Under the pieces are notes generated by a model. It saw only the letters and a program-made list of their open reading frames with translations, made no database searches and had not been told where the DNA came from. From Neobacillus drentensis NBRC 102427 (GTDB lineage Bacteria > Bacillota > Bacilli > Bacillales > Cytobacillaceae), in contig NZ_BCUX01000010.1 of NCBI RefSeq assembly GCF_001591445.1, forward strand, positions 1 to 64,000: 64,000 nucleotides of DNA, written 5' to 3'. Positions within the stretch are counted from its first letter, which is position 1, and every line of letters begins with the position of its first letter. Of this stretch, positions 1 through 8,835 are shown one piece after another. The position numbers were made by a program, and so were the translations under genes.

Positions 1-64
1 GTAATCCCAACATAATCCACGTACTAAATCACAACAAATTCACAGACCTCCAATAATTATTTCA

Positions 65-112
65 TACCCTGTGATTTACCCTGTGATTTACCCTGTGAAT
101 TATATTGTGAAT
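65..112. repeat. 12-bp tandem repeat, about four copies
   Basis: Three near-identical 12-mers (TACCCTGTGATT, the third ending AAT) are followed by a degenerate fourth (TATATTGTGAAT). I see no gene in positions 1-221. A weak stem (AACCC/GGGGTTTTTTT, about 165-192) could end a gene lying to the left of the window. Confidence 0.7.
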
Positions 113-221
113 TCAAGTGCGTTTTCCTATGTTTTTTACAATGTTTGCACCTCTAAAGTAAACCCGTTAGGTAGATGATTAGGGGTTTTTTTGTGGAACA
201 AGAATTTTCTATGTACGCTTA

Positions 222-602
222 TTACTTATAAAGTGCCCGCTGAACTTCCCAAATGAAATAATGCTTTGAGTATTGTTTAATTTCAACTACTGCATCTTCA
301 TCATTTTTTGTAAAAATAAGGCCGGACCCCATCTGCTCTTGAAACATCCATCCTTTTGAAATCATATATTCCTTAACTACTTCATATCGACTATGGTCTG
401 TATTAATAGATAAATACCTACTCCGTTTTTCCGTTTTTGCAAACTGGACATATTCAGTATCGGAAAGTTTAAGCTTCATGGCTGAAATAATTAATCGGAT
501 GGGATTCTCTTCTTGTAATAGGGCAGAACCCAAAGTACTAATACCAATACAGGATCCTCCAATAATTACAATCATCAAGGTAATGATTATTCTTTCCTTC
601 AT
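222..602 (-). CDS. small membrane-anchored protein of unknown function
   Basis: About 126 residues. I prefer the second Met (MKERIIITL) because GGAGGAGG lies just before it, inside the longer reading. The N-terminus is a single hydrophobic segment (roughly residues 4-30), so the remaining ~95 residues are probably extracytoplasmic. That part is charged and Tyr-rich, with no motif I recognise. It stands alone, with no operon partner visible inside the window. I do not recognise a family. Confidence 0.6.
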   Translation of the reverse strand: MKERIIITLMIVIIGGSCIGISTLGSALLQEENPIRLIISAMKLKLSDTEYVQFAKTEKRSRYLSINTDHSRYEVVKEYMISKGWMFQEQMGSGLIFTKNDEDAVVEIKQYSKHYFIWEVQRALYK

Positions 603-740
603 CCCATCCGTCCTCCTCCGTAATGACATTTATACTTAGTTAGACGGACCTAGGTTGAGTTTTGTTTCGAAAAACGATATTTCATTTGTATTACAAAAAT
701 CCACTTTGCCATAATAGCAAAGCGGACCGGTCTTTCTATA

Positions 741-1223
741 TTATTTGTTTAAGAAAGTATTAGGCATGACAACGGCTACTACCTCACCTCGTGCACATAG
801 AATTTCATTTGCAAAGACCTCAGTCTCCACCTTAAATTTTTTCGGGTGGATCTCTTGGACAGTACCAATTGCTTGTAATGGGACCCCATGCGGAGTGGGT
901 TTTAGAAAATTTACATTTAATGATGCCGTGACAAAACGTGGTGGTTCCATCCCATCCCCTGCTTCATGACCATTTTTTCGGTGCAGAGCTAACGCAGCAG
1001 ACCCTGTTCCATGACAATCTATTAATGAGGCAACAATGCCGCCATAAACAAAACCGGGTAATGCTAGATGGTTGTTTTCGGGTGTAAAGATGGTTACCGT
1101 CTTCTCCCCGCTCCAGCCGGTACGAAAGTGGTGCCCCTCTTCATTTAAACGTCCACATCCATAACACCACGCAAAATCATTCGGATACTCATCTTGAATG
1201 GCATTTACTATCTTCTCTTCCAT
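741..1223 (-). CDS. PaaI-type hotdog thioesterase family protein
   Basis: About 160 residues from MEEKIV, chosen because a GGGGGAG ribosome binding site lies 6 bases upstream; the open frame extends 20 codons further. The core shows a hotdog-fold thioesterase pattern: a CYGCG start motif, then the central-helix motif GFVYGGIVASLIDCHGTG (near residues 56-73), then strands around FVTASLNVNFLKPTP. Proteins of this family hydrolyse acyl-CoA thioesters in the cytoplasm, and the natural acyl group cannot be inferred here. A cre-like box lies in the leader, so carbon-catabolite control is likely. Confidence 0.75.
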   Translation of the reverse strand: MEEKIVNAIQDEYPNDFAWCYGCGRLNEEGHHFRTGWSGEKTVTIFTPENNHLALPGFVYGGIVASLIDCHGTGSAALALHRKNGHEAGDGMEPPRFVTASLNVNFLKPTPHGVPLQAIGTVQEIHPKKFKVETEVFANEILCARGEVVAVVMPNTFLNK

Positions 1224-1241
1224 TGAGCTCTCCCCCTTTAT

Positions 1242-1255
1242 CGAAAACGCTTTCA
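1242..1255 (-). promoter_or_regulatory. cre-like CcpA site upstream of the thioesterase
   Basis: On the minus strand the site reads TGAAAGCGTTTTCG, one mismatch from the TGWNANCGNTNWCA consensus. It lies about 20 bases upstream of the chosen start codon, between the likely promoter and the gene, the usual position for CcpA roadblock or repression. Confidence 0.5.
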
Positions 1256-1426
1256 TTGATATGATATCATTGAAAAATTTCATAGGTCAATTAATAGGCA
1301 AAATATTATAAAAACAAAACTATTTTCACATGGTGCCTGACACCAGATTAATATGAAACCAAACTGCCTGATTATACGTATATGAATAGACTGATTTGGA
1401 AGTCAAAGTTGAAAAGGAGATATTTT

Positions 1427-3109
1427 ATGGGAAACATTTTTCTATTTACCATGATAATTGGTATAGGGGCCGGACTTATTTTAATACCCATTTTTACAAA
1501 AGAGCAGGGCAGCAAAAAAGAAGGCCAAAAACTGAAACTGGGAATATTTATTACCGTTGTTGTATTTCTCTTGTTTTCAGTGTTTTCATTCTATTATTTT
1601 AGTAATTTTGATAGAAACTTCTCTTCTTTATGGCTGTTAGGTCTCTTCCTTTCCGCCGGTGGTGCATTCCCAGCTAAAGGCATCGAAAGAAAGGTCAAAG
1701 GACTTCTTTTCCTCGCATGTTTAGGACTGGGAATTTATTTCTTAACCGCCTTTATTTTTAATGCTGATGTAAAGTATAAACTGGCAAAAATGGATGAAAA
1801 GGTAGAGATTCAGACCTTTGATGAGAAGGAAACACCTGCTAGTGTTCCTCCACAGTTTGCACGTAACAAAATGAAAAAGGCATTTGGGCAAGTCCCAAAC
1901 ACTAGCTACTACGAACTTGGAAATCTTCAAATTCAAAAGCTGAACGGAGATTATGTTTATATTGCTCCGGTGGAATTCTCTGGATTTTTTAAGTGGTGGA
2001 AAGGAAATAGTACACCAGGCTACTTTACCTTAAGTGCAACGGATTCTACTGCAAATCCCAAATTCATTAAATCCGAAATGGTTTATACCCCTTCCTCTTT
2101 TTTTAATAAAAGTATTGAACGGCATATACGTATGCAATATCCGAAGAAGATCTTCTACGGGGATGTTCAATTAGAAATTGACGAGGAAGGAAAACCATTT
2201 TACATCCGTACCTATGGTGATTTTATTTCAGCCCGTAATGGATTTACAGCTAAAGGGATAGTAGTCGTAGATTCTAAGAGTGGCGCAATGAAAGAATTTC
2301 CGCTAGCAGATGTTCCAGCATTTATCGATGGAGCCGTCTCACCTGAAGCGGTTAGTTTGCAAAACAGTTATTACGGTAACTTTATTCATGGTTTCTGGAA
2401 TAGTAAGTTTGGAAAATCAGACGTGAAACTCCCATCAGATGAAGGAACGGAGTCAAATGTTAGCCCAATCTTTGATGAAAATGGTACGATGTATTACTTT
2501 ACTGATTTCACAAGTCCAAAAGAAGGTGTAGATTCTATGCTGGGTTATTCGTTGACCAATTCCAGGACTGGAAAAGCAACATTCTATACAGGTAATCCTG
2601 AACAATCCTATATGGATTCACAGGGGGCTTTGCAAATCATAGAAAAGAAGTTTATTGAAAAGAAATGGCATGGGCAAATGCCGATTCTCTACAATTTTTA
2701 CGGAGAAGCCAGCTGGTTGACGGCTGTCTTGGACTCAAACGGTTTTCTACAAAATTACTTTATCGTTTCGGCAGCTAATCCGGAAATTTCTGTATACGCT
2801 AACACACCGAACGACGCACTTAAACAGTATAAAATTGCCTTGCAAAGGGGCAAGGGCACTGTAGACGGCAGTTCTAAAGCAGAAGAAAAGCTAATCAGCG
2901 GTTCAGTGGTGAGAGTTTATAAGGAGAAAAGTGGAGATTTCACGGTTGTCTCATTTTTATTAGACAACCGGCAAAATTTTATGATTTCATCAGAAAAGGT
3001 TCCACTGGCTATCTACTTAAAAGAAGGAGATAAAGTGACCGTCCGTTACTTCAACACCGGTGAAGACTTCCTGCCTGCTAAAGAGCTAACCATTGAAGCC
3101 TTACAATAG
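1427..3109 (+). CDS. large membrane-anchored protein of unknown function
   Basis: About 560 residues. The start is the ATG of MGNIFLF, preceded by AAAAGGAGA; the frame is open 15 codons upstream. The first ~125 residues hold about four hydrophobic helices (residues 1-20, 34-55, 62-78 and 90-115). The remaining ~430 residues form a soluble, mostly beta-rich domain that is probably outside the cell, containing a repeated Y-x-Y/F pattern. It has its own terminator at 3118. I do not recognise the family; it could be a CvpA-like or envelope-maintenance protein, but nothing proves that. Confidence 0.7.
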   Translation: MGNIFLFTMIIGIGAGLILIPIFTKEQGSKKEGQKLKLGIFITVVVFLLFSVFSFYYFSNFDRNFSSLWLLGLFLSAGGAFPAKGIERKVKGLLFLACLGLGIYFLTAFIFNADVKYKLAKMDEKVEIQTFDEKETPASVPPQFARNKMKKAFGQVPNTSYYELGNLQIQKLNGDYVYIAPVEFSGFFKWWKGNSTPGYFTLSATDSTANPKFIKSEMVYTPSSFFNKSIERHIRMQYPKKIFYGDVQLEIDEEGKPFYIRTYGDFISARNGFTAKGIVVVDSKSGAMKEFPLADVPAFIDGAVSPEAVSLQNSYYGNFIHGFWNSKFGKSDVKLPSDEGTESNVSPIFDENGTMYYFTDFTSPKEGVDSMLGYSLTNSRTGKATFYTGNPEQSYMDSQGALQIIEKKFIEKKWHGQMPILYNFYGEASWLTAVLDSNGFLQNYFIVSAANPEISVYANTPNDALKQYKIALQRGKGTVDGSSKAEEKLISGSVVRVYKEKSGDFTVVSFLLDNRQNFMISSEKVPLAIYLKEGDKVTVRYFNTGEDFLPAKELTIEALQ

Positions 3110-3117
3110 GGAACAAC

Positions 3118-3157
3118 AAAAGGGTGTCAGGCACCAATTGGTGCCTGACACCCTTTT
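3118..3157. terminator. bidirectional hairpin terminator made of GGTGTCAGGCACC motif
   Basis: A perfect 18-bp inverted repeat (AAAAGGGTGTCAGGCACC, loop AATT, then its complement) lies between two convergent genes and has T-runs on both strands. The stem is built from two opposed copies of a motif that recurs through the first 21 kb. Confidence 0.85.
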
Positions 3158-3160
3158 GTT

Positions 3161-4918
3161 TTACTGAACTCTATGGATACGATTTTGAATATGGAAAGTG
3201 AAAGGTTTAGGCTGCGCTGAAATAAAATGAACTAATGCTTCAAGGTCTGTTGGACCGATTTCTTTGTTTCGGGCTTGGGTAAATATGGTGAATCCATCAC
3301 CCCCATTAGAAAGGAAGCTATTCGCTGTCACAGAATATGATTTATTTGGATCTATTTCCGTGCCATCTGAGAGCTTAGTGCTTATGACTCTTTGTCCTGC
3401 TGGTTTAGTTGAATCCCAACTATAGCTTAAACCAGATATTTGCAGCATATTCGTGTGGGCAGCACTCCACTGCTGGTTTAGCAATGAACGAATCTGCTCC
3501 CCAGTCATCGTCATTTTAACTAGGGTATTATTAAATGGCTGTACTGTGTAGATTTCACCCCATGTGATATCCCCTGGGTCGATATCCGCTCGAATTCCGC
3601 CAAGATTCATTAAGGCTATGTCGGTGTTCAGCGCCTTTCTTTGTGCATCTGCAATAAAATCACCCAGCTCTGATTCCCCATTTGCATTTAGCCTCGCGGA
3701 CAGACCCTCAGATGAAGTGCCAACAACTTTATTAACAATCGGTTTTACTTTTGCTTCATAATCAGTAATCATCTTTTTTATTCCGAGATCTGGCTCGATA
3801 CCTTCTTGAAAAGTGGTTACAATTTCTGCTTTTTTTGAAACAATATTTTTCGTTTTTGGGTCAATTTCTAGATCAACATCTGAGAAGGCTGTTCCATAGG
3901 AATAGGCTTGGACAACAAGTTTATTGTCAATCGTTGCATTCATATAGGCATGATTATGGCCACCGAAGATGATATCTACTTCATCGTCGACTCGGTTCGC
4001 GATATCGACAAGCTGCCCTGCTGGATTTTCTCCGTTTAGACCTGAAGTACCAGGGATATGGGCTAATACAACAATTGATTTTACGCCTTGCCTTTTCAAC
4101 TCAGCTACATTTTGATTAATTGCTTCCACTTCATCCGTAAATGTTAATCCGGCCACCCCGCTTGGGTCAACGAGTTTTGGAGTTTCAGTCGTTACTACAC
4201 CGATAAAACCGATGGGCATCCCATTTACTTTCATCACTTGATAAGGTGGCAGAATCGTCTCACCTGTTTTATCATTGATTACATTCGCAGCGATCCATGG
4301 AAATTTCGAACCGACAAAATTACCTGTTTTCGGATGTGCTCCCCCTTTAATAAGACGAAGCAATTCTGTTACGCCTTCATCAAACTCATGGTTTCCTACT
4401 GTTCCAATATCAAATCCTAGTTTGTTCAAGACCTCAATCGTCGGTTCATCCTGTAATAGAGCGGAAACTGGAGGACTTGCACCTACCATGTCTCCTGCTT
4501 GAACCAATAGCGTATTTTTATTTTCAGCCTCCCGTTGTTTTAAATAAGCTGCTAAATAATCCACGCGTCCAACCGGTTTCCCGTTTACTTTCCTCGTGAT
4601 ATTTAATTGACCATGCAAGTCATTGATACCTAAAAGTTGAACTTGAATAAACTGATTATTTGCTGCAGGTGGTTTTCCTTTGTTGGGATTAACAGCTTCC
4701 GGACGATTGGATATATGTCCGTGGTGCACTTTCGAGAGTCCTTGGTTCTTTACCTTCGTCGGCTTTTGTTTGACTGCCTCTACAGACTGTGCTTGACGTA
4801 TCATTTGGTCAGGCAGATCTGTTTCTGTTAGATTCCTTGCGTCTGCACCTTTACATCCCAATCCTCCGACTACTAAAACGAGAGTCAAGGCTATAACCGC
4901 TTTCTTACACCATACCAT
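3161..4918 (-). CDS. secreted bifunctional metallophosphatase/5'-nucleotidase
   Basis: 585 residues in the UshA/YfkN family. It removes phosphate from extracellular nucleotides. An N-terminal hydrophobic signal ends in GGLGC, perhaps a lipobox, or a cleavable Sec signal. The metallophosphatase domain carries LGINDLHGQL (metal Asp and His), GDMVGASP, GNHEFDEG and GGHNHAY. The C-terminal 5'-nucleotidase domain carries ELGDFIADAQR, NLGGIRADI and SNGGDGF. All expected metal-binding motifs are intact. It is a single gene converging on the unknown membrane protein. Confidence 0.9.
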   Translation of the reverse strand: MVWCKKAVIALTLVLVVGGLGCKGADARNLTETDLPDQMIRQAQSVEAVKQKPTKVKNQGLSKVHHGHISNRPEAVNPNKGKPPAANNQFIQVQLLGINDLHGQLNITRKVNGKPVGRVDYLAAYLKQREAENKNTLLVQAGDMVGASPPVSALLQDEPTIEVLNKLGFDIGTVGNHEFDEGVTELLRLIKGGAHPKTGNFVGSKFPWIAANVINDKTGETILPPYQVMKVNGMPIGFIGVVTTETPKLVDPSGVAGLTFTDEVEAINQNVAELKRQGVKSIVVLAHIPGTSGLNGENPAGQLVDIANRVDDEVDIIFGGHNHAYMNATIDNKLVVQAYSYGTAFSDVDLEIDPKTKNIVSKKAEIVTTFQEGIEPDLGIKKMITDYEAKVKPIVNKVVGTSSEGLSARLNANGESELGDFIADAQRKALNTDIALMNLGGIRADIDPGDITWGEIYTVQPFNNTLVKMTMTGEQIRSLLNQQWSAAHTNMLQISGLSYSWDSTKPAGQRVISTKLSDGTEIDPNKSYSVTANSFLSNGGDGFTIFTQARNKEIGPTDLEALVHFISAQPKPFTFHIQNRIHRVQ

Positions 4919-5007
4919 GCAAATCCTCCTACCATTTTATCAATGAACCATGGTATTTTTTGTTTTCAAAGGAAGGAATATACACATTTTAATAGGCTTG
5001 AAAAGAG

Positions 5008-5062
5008 AAAACCCACTATTACACTTCCACTTCGCAGTAGAAGGCATAATAGCGGGTTTTTT
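5008..5062. terminator. hairpin terminator downstream of the VanW gene
   Basis: AAACCCACTATTA pairs with TAATAGCGGGTTT across a ~25-base loop, with a T-run on both strands. It serves the minus-strand gene ending at 5109. A GGTGCCTGACACC motif sits between them at 5094-5106. Confidence 0.7.
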
Positions 5063-5108
5063 AATGTATGGCATTTTTCCGTTAGACGATTTTGGTGCCT
5101 GACACCAG

Positions 5109-6107
5109 TTAATGTTTGGCTATTAGACTTTGGTAAGCTGCTGATGTCCTTATTTCGATTGTTAAGGTTCCTTTTTTATAGATGGATTTGATGATAAAGG
5201 GGGCTCCAGAAGTATTTTGAAATTGGAAGTCTGGTCCACCGTAAGATACGGTTGCATCTCTTCCGGCAGGTACATAGCCCACAGAAAGGGAATGGTGATG
5301 TTTTTCAATATAACTGACGCCTACCTGATCTACAGCATTGAACAGGGTCGATGACGTTTGGCAAATCCCACCGCCGATTCCGTCGACTAGTTGCTTATTT
5401 ACAATTTCCTTTGCCTTCTGATAGCCATGGGAAGCATCACTCGGTCCCACAGTGGTATTAAATGAAAAATTATCTCCCGCGCCAACAATGATATTATTAA
5501 TGGCCTCTGCCGATAGTTCAATATTCTTTGAACGGCCAATAACCCCGCTATTAAATCTCGTAGTAAAGCTTGCCACAACTACTTCCCCTAAATGTTCAAC
5601 ATCCTCAGGCTTATAGCCGCTCTCGGTCACGTATAGAGGCAATTCAATATCACCGCCTACGGCCGATGCTGTTATTACTTTTTCAACCAACTCTGATTCC
5701 TCTAAGATAATTCTAGGTTTCCCCTTAATGATTTGACCATTAGAGTCAAGCTTATCAAGAATCATTCGTTGGTCATATCCTTTGGTATTTTCCGTCCCTC
5801 TCGCTAAATTCTTTGCCCATATTTCAAGTTCCTTTTTATAAGTTCCATTATCGGTTCCAAAACCCATTTCCACCGGTAAAAAGGATTTCAAAATGGATCT
5901 TGTATTTGGGTCGAGGACATTTACGGTGATTGGTTGTGGTTCTTCTTCCTTCTGTGGTTCTTCTTGTGGTTTTTGCTCAGGTTGTTGCTGTGTTTCTGTT
6001 ACTTTTTCTTCAACTGCCTTTTCTGTTTTCGTCTTTCCTGTACATCCGGTCATCACGATGATGCCGCAGATTAATAATATCGATACTAGCCACGAGCGTT
6101 TTGTCAT
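5109..6107 (-). CDS. VanW family lipoprotein
   Basis: About 332 residues from MTKRSWLV. A 21-codon upstream extension is open but lacks a signal peptide. A signal sequence of about 18 residues ends in a lipobox-like MTGC, so the protein is probably lipid-anchored. A low-complexity Gln/Glu/Pro/Lys linker (about residues 25-58) follows. The C-terminal half is a typical VanW domain, with GAGDNFSFNTTVGP, DGIGGGICQTSSTLFNA and HHHSLSVGYVPAGRDATV. VanW-type proteins are linked to the cell wall in spore formers, but their chemistry is unsettled. Monocistronic. Confidence 0.85.
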   Translation of the reverse strand: MTKRSWLVSILLICGIIVMTGCTGKTKTEKAVEEKVTETQQQPEQKPQEEPQKEEEPQPITVNVLDPNTRSILKSFLPVEMGFGTDNGTYKKELEIWAKNLARGTENTKGYDQRMILDKLDSNGQIIKGKPRIILEESELVEKVITASAVGGDIELPLYVTESGYKPEDVEHLGEVVVASFTTRFNSGVIGRSKNIELSAEAINNIIVGAGDNFSFNTTVGPSDASHGYQKAKEIVNKQLVDGIGGGICQTSSTLFNAVDQVGVSYIEKHHHSLSVGYVPAGRDATVSYGGPDFQFQNTSGAPFIIKSIYKKGTLTIEIRTSAAYQSLIAKH

Positions 6108-6297
6108 TTCCCCAACCTCATATCCTATATTTTCTCGTGCAGAAAATGCTGCACTCCAAACGAAGTCCATTCATTCTTGGATTTTATTCACATGGAGATG
6201 TCAATATGACAAAAAAGAATCGATAAATTAACAAAAAAGCCCCTTGGATGTAAGGAGCTTTAACGGTAAAGATATATGATTTTTATAAAACTGCAAA

Positions 6298-7122
6298 TTA
6301 TCTTACGCTGCTTTTCATTATCGGTTGTACCACTTTCGGTTCCATATAAGGAAGTTCTTTTTTCTTATAGGCATGCCAATAGGCGAGTGCTATAAAGACT
6401 GAACCCCCAACCGCATTTCCCAGAAAGACTGGGATAAAATTTTCAATATAAGCTAGCCAAGTAAAATGTCCGGCAAATATTGCAGCGGGAATCACAAACA
6501 TATTCGCTACAACGTGTTGGAATCCGATCGCGACAAATGCCATTGTTGGAAACCAAATACCTACAATTTTTCCGACCATATCGTTTGCTCCATAACAAAG
6601 CCAAACTGCCGCTGCTACCAGCCAATTACAGCCAATCCCCGAAACGAATGCTTGGAGAAAGGTTGCTTCTAATTTATGGTCAGCTATACTAATCGTTCTT
6701 TCCAAGAAGGGTCCTGTTTCGGTAAGTCCAACCAGATGTCCAAAAAAGTAAGCTACAAACAGGGCCCCGATAAAGTTACTGACCGTAACAAGAAACCAAT
6801 TAATAATAACCTGTCTAGTGCTAATCTTGTTTGCGATTCGAGCGAGAGGCACAGCCATCATATTTCCTGTCAATAGCTCGCCCCCTGCAAGCAAGGTGAG
6901 GATCAGGCCGATTGGGAAGACGGATGCACCAATCAAACTACTTAACCCCTCTAAATTTCCTGTTAAAGTTGCTGTGACTCGAATGAAAAGTAAATAACCT
7001 AAAGCAATGAAGGCACCTGCTTCAAATCCTAAGATCAGTGTTTGTAAAGGAGGGTATTTTGATTTCTTTACTCCATTTTCAACGGTAATTTCCATGATTT
7101 GTTCGGGTTTACTGTATCCCAT
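6298..7122 (-). CDS. formate/nitrite transporter (FNT) family channel
   Basis: 274 residues, with about six hydrophobic helices as in pentameric FocA/NirC channels. Family features are GFEAGAFIALGYLLF near the N-terminus, LLAGGELLTGNM in the re-entrant loop, and GIGCNWLVAAAVWL and FVAIGFQHVVANMF in the second half. AAGGAGT precedes the ATG. Whether it prefers formate, nitrite or another small anion cannot be told. The nitrate reductase operon 6 kb away and AdhE make anaerobic use plausible. A Rex-like box lies in its promoter region. Confidence 0.88.
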   Translation of the reverse strand: MGYSKPEQIMEITVENGVKKSKYPPLQTLILGFEAGAFIALGYLLFIRVTATLTGNLEGLSSLIGASVFPIGLILTLLAGGELLTGNMMAVPLARIANKISTRQVIINWFLVTVSNFIGALFVAYFFGHLVGLTETGPFLERTISIADHKLEATFLQAFVSGIGCNWLVAAAVWLCYGANDMVGKIVGIWFPTMAFVAIGFQHVVANMFVIPAAIFAGHFTWLAYIENFIPVFLGNAVGGSVFIALAYWHAYKKKELPYMEPKVVQPIMKSSVR

Positions 7123-7153
7123 AAGACATACTCCTTTTTAAATGCATCTATAG

Positions 7154-7173
7154 TATGTGAAATATTTAACATA
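7154..7173 (-). promoter_or_regulatory. Rex-like redox box in front of the FNT gene
   Basis: TATGTGAAATATTTAACATA resembles the Rex consensus TTGTGAAATATTTCACAA with changes in the outer half-sites. It is 32 bases upstream of the FNT start codon. The match is weaker than the boxes before adhE. Confidence 0.35.
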
Positions 7174-7356
7174 ATACTATTTTATAACATTTTCTTCAAA
7201 AATCCTGTGAATATTTCTTTAACTATTTTAGAACGCTTACATTTATCTTGGGTAATCTTGTTTTTCGATTTAAAATATCTTACTTCCCATATTCAAATAA
7301 AGGTATACTGAGAATATCGTTTAATGATTTAAAAAATAAAGATTGGAGTTTTTTCA

Positions 7357-7875
7357 ATGGATAAAAAAATTATTTATTGGAGCTTGTTTCTTCATGGACC
7401 ATGGAAAATGTATCTTGCCGCAACGGTAGACGGACTTTGTTATGTAGGTTCCAATCATAAGGATATGGAAGAACTAGTGAATTGGGTCCAAAAAAAACTT
7501 CCGCATCACATATTAGAGCAAAATGATAAAAAATTAAAACCCTATGTTGACGAATTCACTGAGTATTTTGACGGGAAGCGCACGTCATTTACTTTTCCAA
7601 TCGATTTTCACGGAACTCCCTTTCAGCAATCAGTTTGGAATGCTTTAAACACTATTCCATTTGGCAGTACACATACGTACTCCGAAATTGCTGAAATCCT
7701 GCAAAAACCGAAATCGGTACGTGCCGTAGCTGCTGCCATCGGGGCGAACCCTATCTTAATAACGGTCCCTTGCCATCGTGTAATTGGTAAGAACGGAAAG
7801 CTAACTGGTTTCCGGGGCGGTTTGGAGATGAAGGAAAAATTGTTGGCTATAGAAAAATACCCTATTATTCGATAA
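7357..7875 (+). CDS. ogt: methylated-DNA--protein-cysteine S-methyltransferase
   Basis: 172 residues. The enzyme transfers the alkyl group from O6-alkylguanine in DNA to its own cysteine. The active-site motif is intact: PCHRVIG near residue 140. The helix-turn-helix part (FQQSVWNALNTIPFGSTHTYSEIA) and the terminal GFRGGLEMKEKLL motif are also present. Length is normal for Ogt-type proteins without an Ada N-terminal domain. Monocistronic, followed by a terminator. Confidence 0.92.
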   Translation: MDKKIIYWSLFLHGPWKMYLAATVDGLCYVGSNHKDMEELVNWVQKKLPHHILEQNDKKLKPYVDEFTEYFDGKRTSFTFPIDFHGTPFQQSVWNALNTIPFGSTHTYSEIAEILQKPKSVRAVAAAIGANPILITVPCHRVIGKNGKLTGFRGGLEMKEKLLAIEKYPIIR

Positions 7876-7877
7876 AA

Positions 7878-7904
7878 AAAAGGCAGATGGTTGATCTGCC
7901 TTTT
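7878..7904. terminator. hairpin terminator after ogt
   Basis: AAAGGCAGAT pairs with ATCTGCCTTT around a 5-base loop, followed by a T-rich stretch. It overlaps the 3' end of the convergent gene. Confidence 0.85.
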
Positions 7905-8835
7905 ATTTTATATATTTGCTTGAAACATAACCTGTGGTTTTGCCGTATTTGATTTTTTTCCAAGAACCAATTGTTGAGACAATGGTCACAGATTGATTTT
8001 TCTTTAATGTACCAATGACTTTACTTTTGGTTGAGGCCGTAGCTCGTACATTTAATCTTGATGCTGTCACTTTACCTTTTTTTGTTTTAACAACTTTTTT
8101 TACATTAAAAGTTGTTGTAACGCTCGACCGATTTTTATTTGGGTCTGCTGCCGAGATTACAACGGAATATCTTCCATTTCCAAGCGAAGCTGTGCTGTAT
8201 CCTAGCTTAGTTGTACCTGCTTTTGTGGAAACATCTTTTTTCAAGTAACTTAGGGTTCTTCCACTAATATTCTTTATATAGACGGTCACTTTTGCTATTT
8301 CATTCGTCTTAAAAGAAATGACAGCTTTATTTTTTTTGTTGTCAACACTTGCTATAACACTGCTTAATTTTGGAGCTATGTTATCCTTTTTTGGTTCGTT
8401 CGTGTTTGCAGGTGCTTGTACAACCGTTAATGGTCGCTCACTATATTCTTTAACAATAGCCGCCCCTTCATAATAAAAGCCAAGAATCTCATCGTATTTT
8501 TGATTCCCTATCATAGCACGATTCTGAGCACCCCATTGACTTAACCCAACTCCATGACCGTCACCTAGTCCTTTGACTGTAATGGTTTCGTCGGTCTCTG
8601 TTTTGTTCGTTACCAGATAGCTCTTCATGATTCGATTGCCAACCATAGCACGGATTTGCGAAGCCGCTACATTTTTATATTCTTTCTTTTGCGGAATAAA
8701 AGAACCTTTTTCGTCCACTTTATCTTTTGTGAAAAATTCAACTGTAATATCTCCTTTAGAGACTCGGCCTCCTGATGTAGGAGTGTGTAAAGATAAAATA
8801 GGGATTGCGGTTATTTTAATTTCCTTTTCAGCCAT
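7903..8835 (-). CDS. SpoIID/LytB protein, C-terminal part after a frameshift, with SH3 domain
   Basis: This open frame holds the last third of a SpoIID/LytB domain (GLGDGHGVGLSQWGAQNRAM, ILGFYYEGA near residues 92-127). Next come an immunoglobulin-like stretch (about residues 150-245) and a C-terminal bacterial SH3 domain (residues ~250-310, ending GYVSSKYIK). It lacks its own signal peptide. Its apparent start overlaps the end of the upstream frame by 8 bases. SpoIID-type proteins cut the glycan strands of peptidoglycan, so this half alone should be inactive. It is best read as the continuation of the 8828-9697 frame. Confidence 0.75.
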   Translation of the reverse strand: MAEKEIKITAIPILSLHTPTSGGRVSKGDITVEFFTKDKVDEKGSFIPQKKEYKNVAASQIRAMVGNRIMKSYLVTNKTETDETITVKGLGDGHGVGLSQWGAQNRAMIGNQKYDEILGFYYEGAAIVKEYSERPLTVVQAPANTNEPKKDNIAPKLSSVIASVDNKKNKAVISFKTNEIAKVTVYIKNISGRTLSYLKKDVSTKAGTTKLGYSTASLGNGRYSVVISAADPNKNRSSVTTTFNVKKVVKTKKGKVTASRLNVRATASTKSKVIGTLKKNQSVTIVSTIGSWKKIKYGKTTGYVSSKYIK

